Assembly: GCA_033398695.1 (NCBI GenBank)
Contig: CM065819.1
Span: 3,955,501 to 4,019,500, forward strand
DNA: 64,000 nt
Source: Orobanche coerulescens
Lineage: Eukaryota; Streptophyta; Magnoliopsida; Lamiales; Orobanchaceae
Reading direction: 5' to 3'
Shown: in pieces, positions 32,737-44,016 of the stretch
Layout: the number at the start of each line of letters is the position of its first letter
Numbering within the stretch: the first letter of the stretch is position 1
Translations under genes and position numbers: made by a program
Notes under the pieces: model-generated
Told to the model about the DNA's origin: nothing
Databases searched by the model: none
What the model saw: the letters and a program-made list of their open reading frames with translations, nothing else

Positions 32737-33898
32737 TGTTAGCCACTTAAGTATACAGAATACAGCTTGGAAAGTGTTTAAGCGACAAGCTGTACGATTT
32801 TCAAATAAGAGTGCATAGCGGAAGTCTTGAAACAGTAAGTTGGTGTAAATACAGCAACTAGGTTTTATCTCCTGTTAGCTTGGTATGTACAGGGTTTTGC
32901 AGTGTATACTTATAAAAATCACAGTTTATGAAAACAGTAACGGCAGAAGGTAAATAACACAATATTTAAATTGGTTCGAGGTAAACCCATCTACGTCCAC
33001 TGGTCCTCCACACAGGAGTAAAACGTTTATTATAATCACTACGTACACAACTACGTGACTATAACCAAACCTATCCTTATATTGTTCACACAGATTGATA
33101 CAAAGGTTGTCGCTTTCAACCGTTCACATAGATTGGTCAAAGCTAACTCTTGACTTGCTTCTTCATACATAGTTCCAAAGCTTCGTCCTATTCATCCCAC
33201 ACAGGTCGGAATAGCTTCTTTAGTTCCCACAGAACTATGTTTTTACTCAAATGTAAAAGTAAGGTAACCAGGTAAGAACAGCAGCTTGAATATGAAGTTC
33301 TTGAGCTGATGATGGCGGTTCTTGATGACCGAGTACATTTCTTCTTCTTCAAATATGGATTGATGCTAGGAAGAAATATACTTGCTCTTGTAAGCTTGAT
33401 CTGATGATAATGAATATTCAGTCTTTTGATTGTTTGAATATCGATTGTAAGCTTGTATGTATTCTTGCATTCTGATCTTCAAACTCTGGGTTATAAATAG
33501 CTTCGGAATAGATCCGTTGAGAATAGATCCGTTGAGCCAATAGACTGTTCCAACGTGTTGATGGACAAGATCCGGTTTTTGCTCCTTGATTGAAGATCTC
33601 TGTTTGATGGTATTTAAATACTTTATCGCTTCAGTATTTAAATAGTTCTTTTCAAATGGGGCTTGACTTTAGTGAGTAAAGCAGATTCCGTTCCAACGGT
33701 CTTCAGTCTTGTTTGGATAAGTGTTGAAGGACTCAACACTTACAGTCTGTATGTTGTATCCAATATAATGTTGATTGACTAATGCTGTATGGAATGATGT
33801 TGTACGAATGATTCAGGACAGATTACATACTTGGTGTCATATCGACTTGAGCTTCTTGCTATATGATAGGCATTTATCCTTTTGCTGTATGATGAGGC
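32737..33898 (-). repeat. 5' LTR of the defective Sirevirus-like element, part 1
   Basis: Runs from TGTTAGCCACTT to the gypsy insertion point. The remaining 112 bases are at 60365-60476, giving 1274 bp in total, the same as the other LTR. Confidence 0.88.
33894..33898. repeat. Target site duplication GAGGC (left)
   Basis: GAGGC precedes TGTAACACCCC and is repeated at 60360-60364. The uninterrupted sister LTR has a single GATGAGGCAA at the same place. Confidence 0.93.
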
Positions 33899-34208
33899 TG
33901 TAACACCCCAACTAGGCGGATATTACAGTGCCGTGGACCCCCGACTGGGACCCACCAGGCGAATGAAAACTGATGAATTAAATAATATAATTGTAGTACC
34001 GAATCACATTATATTATCAAATACTCCGATGAGGAGCTTAAGTACAAAATACCAGGACAATACTGAATACTAGTATATTTTATATGAAGATAAAATACAC
34101 AACACTGAATGAAACGGAGTAACCAAATGAAAATCTGCAGCGGAAAATAAATGACAACAATAGGAATGACTGAAAGGATTGGGGCCCCCTACTAGTATCA
34201 CTGGGACT
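33899..34208 (-). repeat. 3' LTR of the outer Tekay element, part 1
   Basis: TGTAACACCCCAACTAGGCG to the inner insertion site in CTGGGACT. It matches 57896 onward in the right LTR, where CTGGGACTCC is uninterrupted. Confidence 0.9.
34204..34208. repeat. Target site duplication GGACT (left)
   Basis: Repeated at 50991-50995. Together they bracket the whole triple-LTR element, so it entered as a single insertion. Confidence 0.93.
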
Positions 34209-34363
34209 TGTAATATCCGGATTTATTACAGTGTATTTCATCGGTATTCAACCATGTATTATTTCAGATTGATGATTTTGATTATCGGAGTGTGATATTT
34301 AGTGCATGAATATCATTATGCATAAGTATAGAAACATGTATAATTGCTCAAACAACCTTGTGA

Positions 34364-34584
34364 TAGCGCACGCTAAGAATGTATCTTAACGCGCGCTATC
34401 GGGCCACTATTAGCGTACGCTACACAGGTAGTAGTAACGTGCGCTAAGGACTCAATTATTGAGCGGGCGGTGGCTCGTGCGCCACGGACATGGGTCCGGA
34501 TAAGATTCCCGCTGACGCACCCGGACAAAATCTGAAGTCAACCATTATTAGCGCACGCTAAGGGATTCTTAGCAGCGTGCGCTA
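34364..34584 (+). promoter_or_regulatory. Promoter-proximal array of TAGCGYRCGCTA-like sites
   Basis: Six copies (34364, 34388, 34411, 34436, 34549, 34574) of TAGCGCACGCTA, AACGCGCGCTA, TAGCGTACGCTA or AACGTGCGCTA end 20 bases before the TATA element. The sites are near-palindromic and CpG-dense in otherwise AT-rich DNA. Equivalent clusters occur in LTR2 (about 41583-41807) and LTR3 (about 48795-49016). A binding role is inferred from position and repetition. Confidence 0.65.
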
Positions 34585-34603
34585 ACTTATCAATAATGCA
34601 GAA

Positions 34604-34611
34604 ATTATAAA
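34604..34611 (+). promoter_or_regulatory. TATA element of LTR1
   Basis: TTATAAAT followed by GGGACATCA. The old LTR at 18377-18391 has TATATAAGGGACAAC in the same arrangement. It should position transcription of the element's genomic RNA. Confidence 0.6.
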
Positions 34612-35430
34612 TGGGACATCAACCGTGTTGGCTTGCATTTCTTTCGCACTTTCCTCAATCTTGAGAGTTCAGAGAGTTGTAGAAATACTCTTATACACTT
34701 AAGAACACATATTGTTGATATTTATACATTGGTTACCACGTGGAATGTTCATGGAAGTGGAATAGCACCTTGGAAGAGCATACAACCAACCGGAGTTGGA
34801 TTCTACCTTACGGTTCAGTGATTTCGTCATTTTAAGGTATGTTCAATCTATCTCCAGACTTAGAGTTGGATTTTAACGATTTGGATGATCATGTTAACAA
34901 GAAATGGATTTTCATAGATGAATTATCCAAGTATATCATGTTTGGAATAGTGAGTTGTATAAGCCTGGAATACCTTGATTATAATCATCATGATTCGAAT
35001 CTTAGTACACTGAATATGTGAAGAGAAGCTTCTATCAATGGTTAACCGAATCTAATAGATGATTTCATAGTAATCTTGGACTAGACGTTAACATCCTTAT
35101 TGTTAGATAAATCTAAAGGTTTGATCATGGAAGGATTTATCTAGTATATATAGGACGTTTATCAACTTCAGTAGGATAATATGGTGATATAGAGGTGTTG
35201 ATATCAACCATTTAGTTTTTCGTATTATCGTATGAAGATTTGAAGTCGGAAAAGAATATGGTTTTATATTGGCATGCATATCCTTGAATCCGAAGTTGTC
35301 TTTATCCGTATAATCATTCATGAGGGTGGAGACATAGTATTCATGGTAGTAACATGAATTATCACGCAAGATTTCGTTGTTTCAAACATGGCAAGAATAC
35401 GATCTTGCTCGTGAAATCGCCATGCGTAGA

Positions 35431-35642
35431 TAGCGCACGCTATGATATGCGGTAACGTGCACTATCGAAGCGATTGTTAGCGTGCGCTACGTTTGGTACG
35501 TAACGTCGCTAGACCATCGACGAGTCAACCGGCCGGGTCGGTGAGGTCGACCATGCATCGTTAGCGTGCGCTAGGCTCATTGTTTGCGTGCGCTATTGGC
35601 GATGCACGTAACGCACGCTACACGAGTACTTAGCGTGCGCTA
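35431..35642 (+). repeat. Second cluster of TAGCGYRCGCTA-like sites in LTR1
   Basis: Eight copies at 35431, 35454, 35478, 35502, 35562, 35585, 35610 and 35631, about 0.8 kb downstream of the TATA element and just upstream of the candidate splice donor at 35743. The site spacing is irregular (about 20-60 bases). Confidence 0.75.
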
Positions 35643-36204
35643 AGCTATTCGGGCGATTGCGCTTATGAACTTTTGACCGTTAATCGAATTGTTTAACATT
35701 CATACGACGTGAGATAAATCCTATATCATTTCTTTTGTTAAGGTTTGGTCTCGTTACGTGATTGATTGAGGAGGACGACCTTGAGTGTTCATTTTCGTGG
35801 AAGTATTGTTATTGTCTTCAAATCGAGGCAAGTACCTTAATTGTTTTATGTATTGTTGTTATACATATTGTCGTGCATGTATGTCGTTATTGTGTGTCCA
35901 CCTCGTGTTGGTCCGACGGGATCATCGGGGATCTATGCTAGCGTCATACTGGATCATCGGACGGGTTTTTCCACCACGGGTTGGTCCGACGGGATCATCG
36001 TGGGTTCTAGGCAGTGAACGCTGGATCGATGGAATTACCATGTGTATGTATTGATATCATGTTGTGATTATCAGTTGTGTATGTTATGTTTGAGTTTCTC
36101 GTAGGAGAAGACTCGTTGGTATTTTGTCGTTTACGTTATCATCATTATTCACCGTGAGATATGAATAATATGCTGTGGTACTTGTACTAGCATCGTTGTG
36201 CTAA

Positions 36205-36238
36205 CCCCTTCGGGGGTGAACATTTTGTTTGTGTTCAG
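36205..36238 (+). promoter_or_regulatory. CCCC-TTCG-GGGG hairpin followed by a candidate splice acceptor
   Basis: ACCCCTTCGGGGG forms a 4-5 bp G:C stem with a UUCG loop. About 20 bases later TTTGTGTTCAGG resembles a 3' splice site. The same module recurs in LTR2 (about 43418-43450), LTR3 (about 50622-50652, with one G lost), the old LTR (17472-17483) and both outer Tekay LTRs (51054-51065 and 58264-58275). Confidence 0.55.
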
Positions 36239-36574
36239 GATCCAGGAGAGCTGGGAAACAACCACTGGAACAGTATGACGACGAGGGTGCAGAATGATGT
36301 CCCGACCGGGTTTACTTATCTGTTGTTTATTCGTTATTTCAATAAGTACTCGAGTACGAAGTCGGTTATGATATTTTGAATTCGGTGATGTATTATTAAG
36401 TTTTGTTGAACAATTGTACTATTCCTGTATTGGATCAGAACTGATGTACTGTAACTCCGTTATTTCCAATTATTAGTACCTTTTTATACTTGTTCAAATC
36501 TTCAGCCTTGTAAATCCTTACGTAAAGGATTTACGGCACAGAATATTCCCGAATATATCGGGGTGTTACGAATA

Positions 36575-36586
36575 TGGTATCGGAGC
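36575..36586 (+). other. Primer binding site of internal copy 1
   Basis: TGGTATCGGAGC, complementary to the 3' end of initiator Met tRNA, five bases after LTR1. Confidence 0.92.
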
Positions 36587-36802
36587 TAAGATTATGGATA
36601 TCTTGGCCGTTGGGTTAAAATAGGGTCATTTATGTCTTTTGGGGTAACCGCCGTGAATGACATCACCGCACCGCCACGTCTTCATGCGAGCAGTGGTTGT
36701 AAGTTCCTAAACTCTATCTCGTTCTTTGCATATTGTATTTCTTTATACTCGGATATTAGAACGATGTTGTTTTCTCGTATATTGAGTATTTATGCTTACG
36801 AC

Positions 36803-39800
36803 ATGTTGAGAGGCGGACGTGGACGTGGTCGCGGTCGTGGATGCGACGAAGAAATGCCGAAAGGAGGCGTCACCTTCTAACCAAAGCCATAGCTCGGCGA
36901 GCCGCAGAATCTATTAACAATGAACCGCATCCTACAGAGAGATCCTTCGTCAAGTGGTGAACCAGATGACTCGGTTCGTCCGTGTCGTGGACCGAATGCA
37001 AGTGGCGGTGGGACTACGGCAGGAGAGAGACAAGGGATCCCAGATATGGGAAATCGAGGTGACCGGTGGCTGCAAGAAGTGGCAAAGATGCAACCACCCA
37101 AATTCGACGGTATTTCGAGACTCCCACAGGATCATTGGTTAAAGGAGCTGGAGAAAATCTTTGCCGGAATCAATTGCCAGACGACCGGAAAGCCTCTATC
37201 GCTCAATATTTTCGATAGGGAAGCGTCCGAATGGTGGGAAGCCATCCGGCCTGTAGACCATGACGCCGATTGGACAGAGTTTAGAATGATGATGGAAGCT
37301 CGATTGCCCTCGTCCTGTGAGGGAAGCCAAAGTTCGGGAGTTTTTCTCCGCTCGGCCTTCCGATGTGCCAGTATCCTGTGCGATCAAGACGTTTAACCAA
37401 CAAATGGCATTTGTTCGACATCCGGTCGTAATGATGCGTAAATGATGATCCATTTCGATATGAGAATGAAACCAGAAGTTCGGAGGTACATGTCCGGATT
37501 TGAATGTACCACACTCCGCCAATACGGGATAAGGCGTTGGCATATGAGATCAAGGAAGCAAACATGGAGAAATTTGGAAACCAAGAAACAGAAAGTCTCT
37601 GGTACTTTTACAGAGCACAAGAATAGTGGGGCCCGTAAGGCCCAGTCATCCTTTCACTCTTTCAGAAACCTCCGCACCCGGCTAGGAGCGGAAAGAACTT
37701 CGGGCGACATCAACTTTTACCGATGTTACCAGAAATGCTTTAACTGCGCCCAGACGGGGCACTATCGACGGAATTGCCCCCTTCCTGCCGTGATTTGTTT
37801 TGATTGTGGACGAGAGGGACATCGGGCGGTGTTTTGTGAAGAGGCTGCAAAGTCTTTTAGAGCCCGTACACCACAAATACCCGTCAGAAGGAGACCAAGA
37901 TTCCACGACGCAGAAAGTGTTCGATGCCTCGAATTTTGGCCGCGGGCGAGGCAGAGGACAATGGGACCGAAAGGGAACATCGAGTGCCGGATCTGCTCCC
38001 CACGTGCATGCGAGATGAGGAGGACAGACGATCGAGATCTTTGCCGCATCGTACGGCCCGAGATCCTTTCCCGGCCGATTAGCGTTTTATTCGATACAGA
38101 GCTACACATTCTTTCATATCTTTGTCTTGTGTAAATCGTTTGAATATTTCCGGTTTTCATGCTTGTGAACCTTATGTTGTTGGTTTACCGAGTGGAGAGA
38201 GGATTGTCGGAAATTTAGAAACTAGAAATTTCCTGTATCATTTGGAGGCCGAGAGTGGCTCTCAAATCGATCATGATAGAAATGCAAGGAGATGACGATA
38301 CTCGGAGACGATTGGCTTAATCGGTGCGGAGCAATTGTAAATTACCGAAGGAGGAATATCTCACTGTCGCCGACGATGGTTCCGAGATTCGTTTGAGGGA
38401 TGGAAACCGGAAGCTCGGGAAAGTTGATCAAGGCGATGAAAGTCACAAATTGTTGAAACAAGGTCAGATGCTGGTGCTACGCAATGAAGAAAGAAGAAGA
38501 AATTGTGGAACTTTCATCCATTCTGTTGTGAACGAATTTCCGGATGTGTTTCTGACGAATTACGGACTACCTCCACGAAGGGATGTGGAATTTACTATGA
38601 ACTGGAACTGGAGCGACACCAATTTCTAAGGCGCCGTATCGTATGGCACCTACCGAGATGTACGAATCAAGAAGCAATGGAGGAGTTTGGACAAGGGCTA
38701 TATTCAGCCAAGCGTTTCACCCTGGGGAGCACCAGTTCTTTTTGTCCGAAAGAAGGATGGATCGCTCCGACTGTGTATTGACTATCGAGAGCTGAACAAG
38801 ATGACGATTAAGAACAAGTATCCGTTGCCACGGATTGATGATTTGTTTGACCAGTTACAAGGGGCAACGGTATTTTCTAAAATTGATCTGAGATCAGGAT
38901 ACCATCAGCTGAGGATTAAGGAATCTGATGTTCTGAAATCAGCGTTCAGAACTCGCTACGGGCATTATGAGTTTGTGGTGATGCCGTTTGGTCTCACTAA
39001 AGCACCTGCTGTATTTATGCAATTGATGAACATAGTGTTCATTGAATTTTTGGATAAATTTGTGGTCGTATTTTTTGTTGACATTGTGTTGTATTCAAAT
39101 AGTCCGTAAGAACATGCGCAGCATTTGCGGATTGTATTGGAGCTTTTGAGAAACGAGCAATTGTACGCCAAACTATCTAAGTGTGAATTTTGGCTAAAAG
39201 AAGTAATGTTCCTCGGCCATGTGGTGTCAGCTAGGGGAGTCGGAGTGGATCCTCAGAAGATCGAGGCAATATTGGATTGGAAGCCTCCAAAGAACGTGAA
39301 AGAGGTCCGAAGCTTCTTAGGACTTGCGGGATACTATCGTCGATTCGTGGAAGGGTTTTCTAAAATCTCCCGCCCACTTACTCGACTCCTTCAGAAAACT
39401 CAAAAGTTTGAGTGGAATGAATTGTGTCAGATTAGCTTTGATGAATTGAAGAAGAGATTGACGACGGCACCGATTCTATCACTTCCACAGGGAACTGAGG
39501 GATTCATAGTTTACAGTGATGCTTCGAACCAAGGACTTGGGTGCGTGTTGATGCAGAATGATAAGGTGATCGCTTATGCATCGCGACAACTGAAACCTTA
39601 TGAAGTGAATTATCCGACACATGATTTGGAACTAGCAGCAGTGGTTTTTGCCTTGAATATTTGGAGGCATTATCTGTACGGGACTCACTGTCAGATCTTT
39701 ACGGATCATAAGAGTCTCAAGTACATATTCAGTCAGAGAGAGTTGAATATGCGGCAAAGAAGATGGTTGGAACTGATTAAGGACTATGACTTGGAGATTT

Positions 39801-41393
39801 TATATCATCCAGGCAAAGCGAATGTAGTGGCCGATGCACTTAGCCGCAAGCCTGTCTCTATTCGAATCCGGAGACACCGACCTCCCAACTTAGCCTTCGG
39901 CGAGAGATGATTCGTGAAGGGATTGAAGTGTGGTTACAGAGAGTCCAGGACAAGCGTGCGTGATGGAGATAACCGTCATTAATCAAGAAATCAAATCTAG
40001 ACAGCAGATGACCCTCCGATGATTCGGTTGCATGACGAAGTGATCAAAGGAAAGGCCCGGATTCATAATTCATGACGATGGAGTTTTGAGATTTCAGACC
40101 GACTCTGCGTCCCGATGTTGATGTTCAAATGCATAATTATGAAGGAAGCTCATAGTTCGCCCTATTCTATCCACCCGGCACCAAGAAATGTATAAGGACT
40201 TGAAGCAGAATTCGGTGGGGCAACATGAAGAAAGACGTAGCGGACTATGTTTGAAATGCTTGACTTGTCAGAGTTAAGATCGAGCATCAACGGCTCTTTG
40301 GAATGTTGAAGCCGCTCCCGATCCCTGAATGGAAGTGGGAGGACATATCAATGGACTTTATCACTAATATGCCGAAAACCAGAACAGGAATGAACATGAT
40401 TTGGGTGATAGTTGATCGTTTAACCAAATCGGCTCATTTTCTAGGCATTAAGGGTACGTGGGGACCAGAGAGGTTGGCACGAGTCTTTATTTCGTAGATA
40501 GTTCGATTGCATGGTACGCCGAAGACCATTGTTTCTGATCGAGATGGCCGTTTTGTGTCTCACTTTTGGAAGGCAGTTCATAAGGCCTTGGGGACCGAAT
40601 TGAACTTCAGTACAGCTTATCACCCGCAGTCCGATGGACAATCTGAGAGAACTATACAAACGGTGGAAGATATGCTAAGGGCATGTGCCTTAGATTGGTC
40701 AAACGATTGGGAAGTTCATCTACCATTGATTGAATTTACTTACAACAATAGTTGGCATGCTTCCATTAAGATGGCACCGTTTGAGGCATTATACGGAAGG
40801 AGATGCAGATCGCCCTTATGTTGGGACGATTCATCGGACTTGATAGGAACAGAACCAGAGTTGATCGAGCAGACTCGAGAGAAGATAGCCTTGATTCGTG
40901 AAAGGCTGTTGACTGCCCAGAGTCGCCAGAAATCCTATGCGGACGTACGCCGCCGCCCATTGGAGTTCAGTACCGGAGATCACGTACTTTTGAAGGTTTC
41001 TCCTACCCGGAGAATCTTTCGTTTCGGTAGGAAAGGTAAGCTGAGTTCGAGATATATCGGACCATTTGAGATCCTCGAGAGAGTTGGGGAGTTGGCCTAC
41101 AGATTAGCATTACCGCCGTCATTGTGCCATGTTCATAACGTGTTCCACGTATCCCAGTTACGGAGATATATACCAGATCCCAGTCATATCATCGATTTCG
41201 GCGAGATCGAAGTCGAACAGGATGGAACGTTTGAAGAAAGACTACCAAGATACTCGAGAGTCGAGTTAAGCAACTGAGGAACAAGTCAATCGTTTTGGTC
41301 AAAGTTCAGTGGTCACGTCATGGAACGGAAGAAGCCACTTTGGAAACGGAAGCTGATATGAAGTTTAAATATCCCGAGTTATTTTCATCTTGA
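36803..41393 (+). pseudogene. pol: Tekay gag-pol, internal copy 1 (frameshifted)
   Basis: It starts MLRGGRGRGRGRG at 36803. Gag runs to about 37870 with two CCHC knuckles (CFNCAQTGHYRRNC and CFDCGREGHRAVFC, 37735-37850), but in several frames. Protease remains lie at 38060-38350. RT spans about 38560-39110 ([26 protein letters not shown]); the catalytic FIDD is changed to FVDI. RNase H ([25 protein letters not shown]) runs to 39860. The H2C2 part of integrase (39900-40300) is scrambled. The integrase core (40303-41000) is well kept ([19 protein letters not shown]) except for a TAG at about 40496. The chromodomain-like tail ends at TGA 41391-41393. Because breaks concentrate at CAG/CTG sites, some may be assembly errors. 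Confidence 0.9.
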
Positions 41394-41404
41394 GTTTCGG
41401 GACG

Positions 41405-41428
41405 AAACTCCTTTTTAGTAGGAGAGTA
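41405..41428 (+). other. Polypurine tract of internal copy 1
   Basis: TTTAGTAGGAGAGTA directly precedes the TG of LTR2 and follows the polyprotein stop by about 20 bases. Confidence 0.75.
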
Positions 41429-43781
41429 TGTAATATCCGGATTTATTACAGTGTATTTCATCGGTATTCAACCATGTATTATTTCGGATTGATGATTTTG
41501 ATTATTGGAGTGTGATATTTAGTGCATGAATATCATTATGCATAAGTATAGAAACATGTATAATTGCTCAAACAACCTTGTGATAGCGCACGCTAAGAAT
41601 GTATCTTAACGCGCGCTATCGGGCCACTATTAGCGTACGCTACACAGGTAGTAGTAACGTGCGCTAAGGACTCAATTATTGAGCGGGGCAGCTGGCTCGT
41701 GCGCCAGCGGGACATGGGTCCGGATAAGATTCCCGCTGACGCACCGTGACAAAATCTGATGTCAACCATTATTAGCGCACGCTAAGGGATTCTTAGTAGC
41801 GTGCGCTAACTTATCAATAATGCGAAATTATAAATGGGACATCAACCGTGTTGGCTTTCATTTCTTTCTCACTTTCCTCAATCTTGAGAGTTCAGAGAGT
41901 TGTAGAAATACTCTTATACACTTAAGAACACATATTGTTGATATTTATACATTGGTTACCACGTGGAATGTTCATGGAAGTGGAATAGCACCTTGGAAGA
42001 GCATACAACCAACCGGAGTTGGATTCTACCTTACGGTTCGTGATTTCGTCATTTTAAGGTATGTTCAATCTATCTCCAGGACTTAGAGTTGGATTTTAAC
42101 GATTTGGATGATCATGTTAACAAGAAATGGATTTTCATAGATGAATTATCCAAGTATATCATGTTTGGAATAGTGAGTTGTACAAGCACGGAATACCTTG
42201 ATTATAATCATCATGATTCGAATCTTAGTACATCGAATATGTGAAGAGAAGCTTCTATCAATGGTTAACCGAATCTAATAGATGATTTCATAGTAATCTT
42301 GGACTAGACGTTAACATCCTTATTGTTAGATAAATCTAAAGGTTTGATCATGGAAGGATTTATCTAGTATATATAGGACGTTTATCAACTTGATAGGATA
42401 ATATGGTGATATAGAGGTGTTGATATCAACCATTTAGTTTTTCGTATTATCGTATGAAGATTTGAAGTCGGAAAAGAATATGGTTTTATATTGGCATGCA
42501 TATCCTTGAATCAAGTTGTCTTTATCCGTATAATCATTCATGAGGGTGGAGACATAGTATTCATGGTAGTAACATGAATTATCACGCAAGATTTCGTTGT
42601 TTCAAACATGGCAAGAAACGATTTCTTGCTTTCGGCGATGGCGCCATGCGAATAGCGCCGCGCTATGATATGCGGTGTAACGTGCGCTATCGGCGATTGT
42701 TAGCGTGCGCTACGTTTGGTACGTAACGTCGCTAGACCATCGAGCAAGTCGGCCCAGGTGATGGTGAGGTCGACCATGCATCGTTAGCGTGCGCTAGGCT
42801 CTGTTGTTTGCGTGCGCTATTGGGCGATGCGTAACGCACGCTACGAGTACTTAGCGTGCGCTAAGCTATTCGAGCGGTGCGGTTTATGAACTTTTGGCCG
42901 TTAATCGAATTGTTTAACATTCATACGACGTGAGATAAATCTATATCATTTCTTTTGTTAAGGTTTGGTCTCGTTACGTGATTGATTGAGGAGGACGACC
43001 TTGAGTGTTCATTTTCGTGGAAGTATTGTTATTGTCTTCAAATCGAGGCAAGTACCTTAATTGTTTTATGTATTGTTGTTATACATATTGTCGTGCATGT
43101 ATGTCGTTATTGTGTGTCCACCTCGTGTTGGTCCGACGGGATCATCGGGGATCTATGCTAGCGTCTTTGGATCATCGGACGGGTTTTCCACCACGGGTTG
43201 GTCTGACGGGATCATCGTGGGTTCTAGGCGATGAACGCTGGATCGATGGAATTACCATGTGTATGTATTGATATCATGTTGTGATTATCGATTGTGTATG
43301 TTATGTTTGAGTTTCTCGTAGGAAGACTCGTTGGTATTTGTCGTTTACGTTATCATCATTATTCACCGTGAGATATGAATAATATCTTTGTGGTACTTAT
43401 CTTAGCATCGTTGTGCTAACCCCTTCGGGGTGAACATTTTGTTTGTGTTCGGGATCCGGAGAGGCGGGAAACAACCAGGAGCAGTATGACGACGAGGGTG
43501 CAGAATGATGTCCCGACCGGGTTTACTTATCTGTTGTTTATTCGTTATTTCAATAAGTACTCGAGTACGAAGTCGGTTATGATATTTTGAATTCGGTGAT
43601 GTATTATTAAGTTTTGTTGAACAATTGTACTATTCCTGTATTGGATCAGAACTGATGTACTGTAACTCCGTTATTTCCAATTATTAGTACCTTTTTATAC
43701 TTGTTCAAATCTTCAGCCTTGTAAATCCTTACGTAAAGGATTTACGGCCAGAATATTCCCGAATATATCGGGGGTGTTACA
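41429..43781 (+). repeat. LTR2 (middle) of the inner Tekay element, chimeric
   Basis: 2353 bp, TGTAATATCCGG to GGTGTTACA. Up to about base 370 it shares variants with LTR3 (CGGATTG, ATTATTGG, CTTAGTAGCG). From about base 630 it shares variants with LTR1 (GGTATGTTC, GGACGTTT, TTTGTCGTTTACG, GTGCTAACC). This is the mosaic expected for an LTR made by crossing over between a 3' and a 5' LTR. Confidence 0.88.
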
Positions 43782-43786
43782 GAATA

Positions 43787-43798
43787 TGGTATCGGAGC
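43787..43798 (+). other. Primer binding site of internal copy 2
   Basis: TGGTATCGGAGC five bases after LTR2. Confidence 0.92.
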
Positions 43799-44016
43799 TA
43801 AGATTATGGATATCTTGGCCGTTGGGTTAAAATAGGGGTCATTTATGTCTTTTGGGGTAACCGGCCGTGAATGACATCACTGCACTGCCTACGTCTTCAT
43901 GCGAACAGTGGTTGTAAGTTCCTAAACTCTATCTCGTTCTTTGCATATTGTATTTCTTTATACTCGGATATTAGAACGATGTTGTTTTCTGTATATTGAG
44001 TATTTATGCTTACAGC

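Larger units (their letters stand above)
34209..36569 (+). repeat. LTR1 of the inner Tekay element
   Basis: TGTAATATCCGG to GGGGTGTTAC, 2361 bp. It contains 14 GC-rich near-palindromes in two clusters (34364-34584 and 35431-35642), a TATA element at 34604-34611, a candidate leader intron (35743-36238) and a CCCC-TTCG-GGGG hairpin at 36205-36216. The final A of the terminal CA is missing. Confidence 0.93.

Noticed and set aside
34364..35642. CRISPR-like array, suggested by the regular short repeats in the Tekay LTR.
   Set aside because: Repeats are only about 12 bases, spacing is irregular, there are no cas genes, and the context is a plant retrotransposon LTR.
41820..43271. Short plus-strand ORFs repeated in all three LTRs (for example 34633-34821, 41820-42086, 49043-49252 and 35785-36054, 43005-43271, 50210-50431).
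   Set aside because: They recur only because the LTR recurs. They differ by frameshifts between copies and have no recognisable domains.
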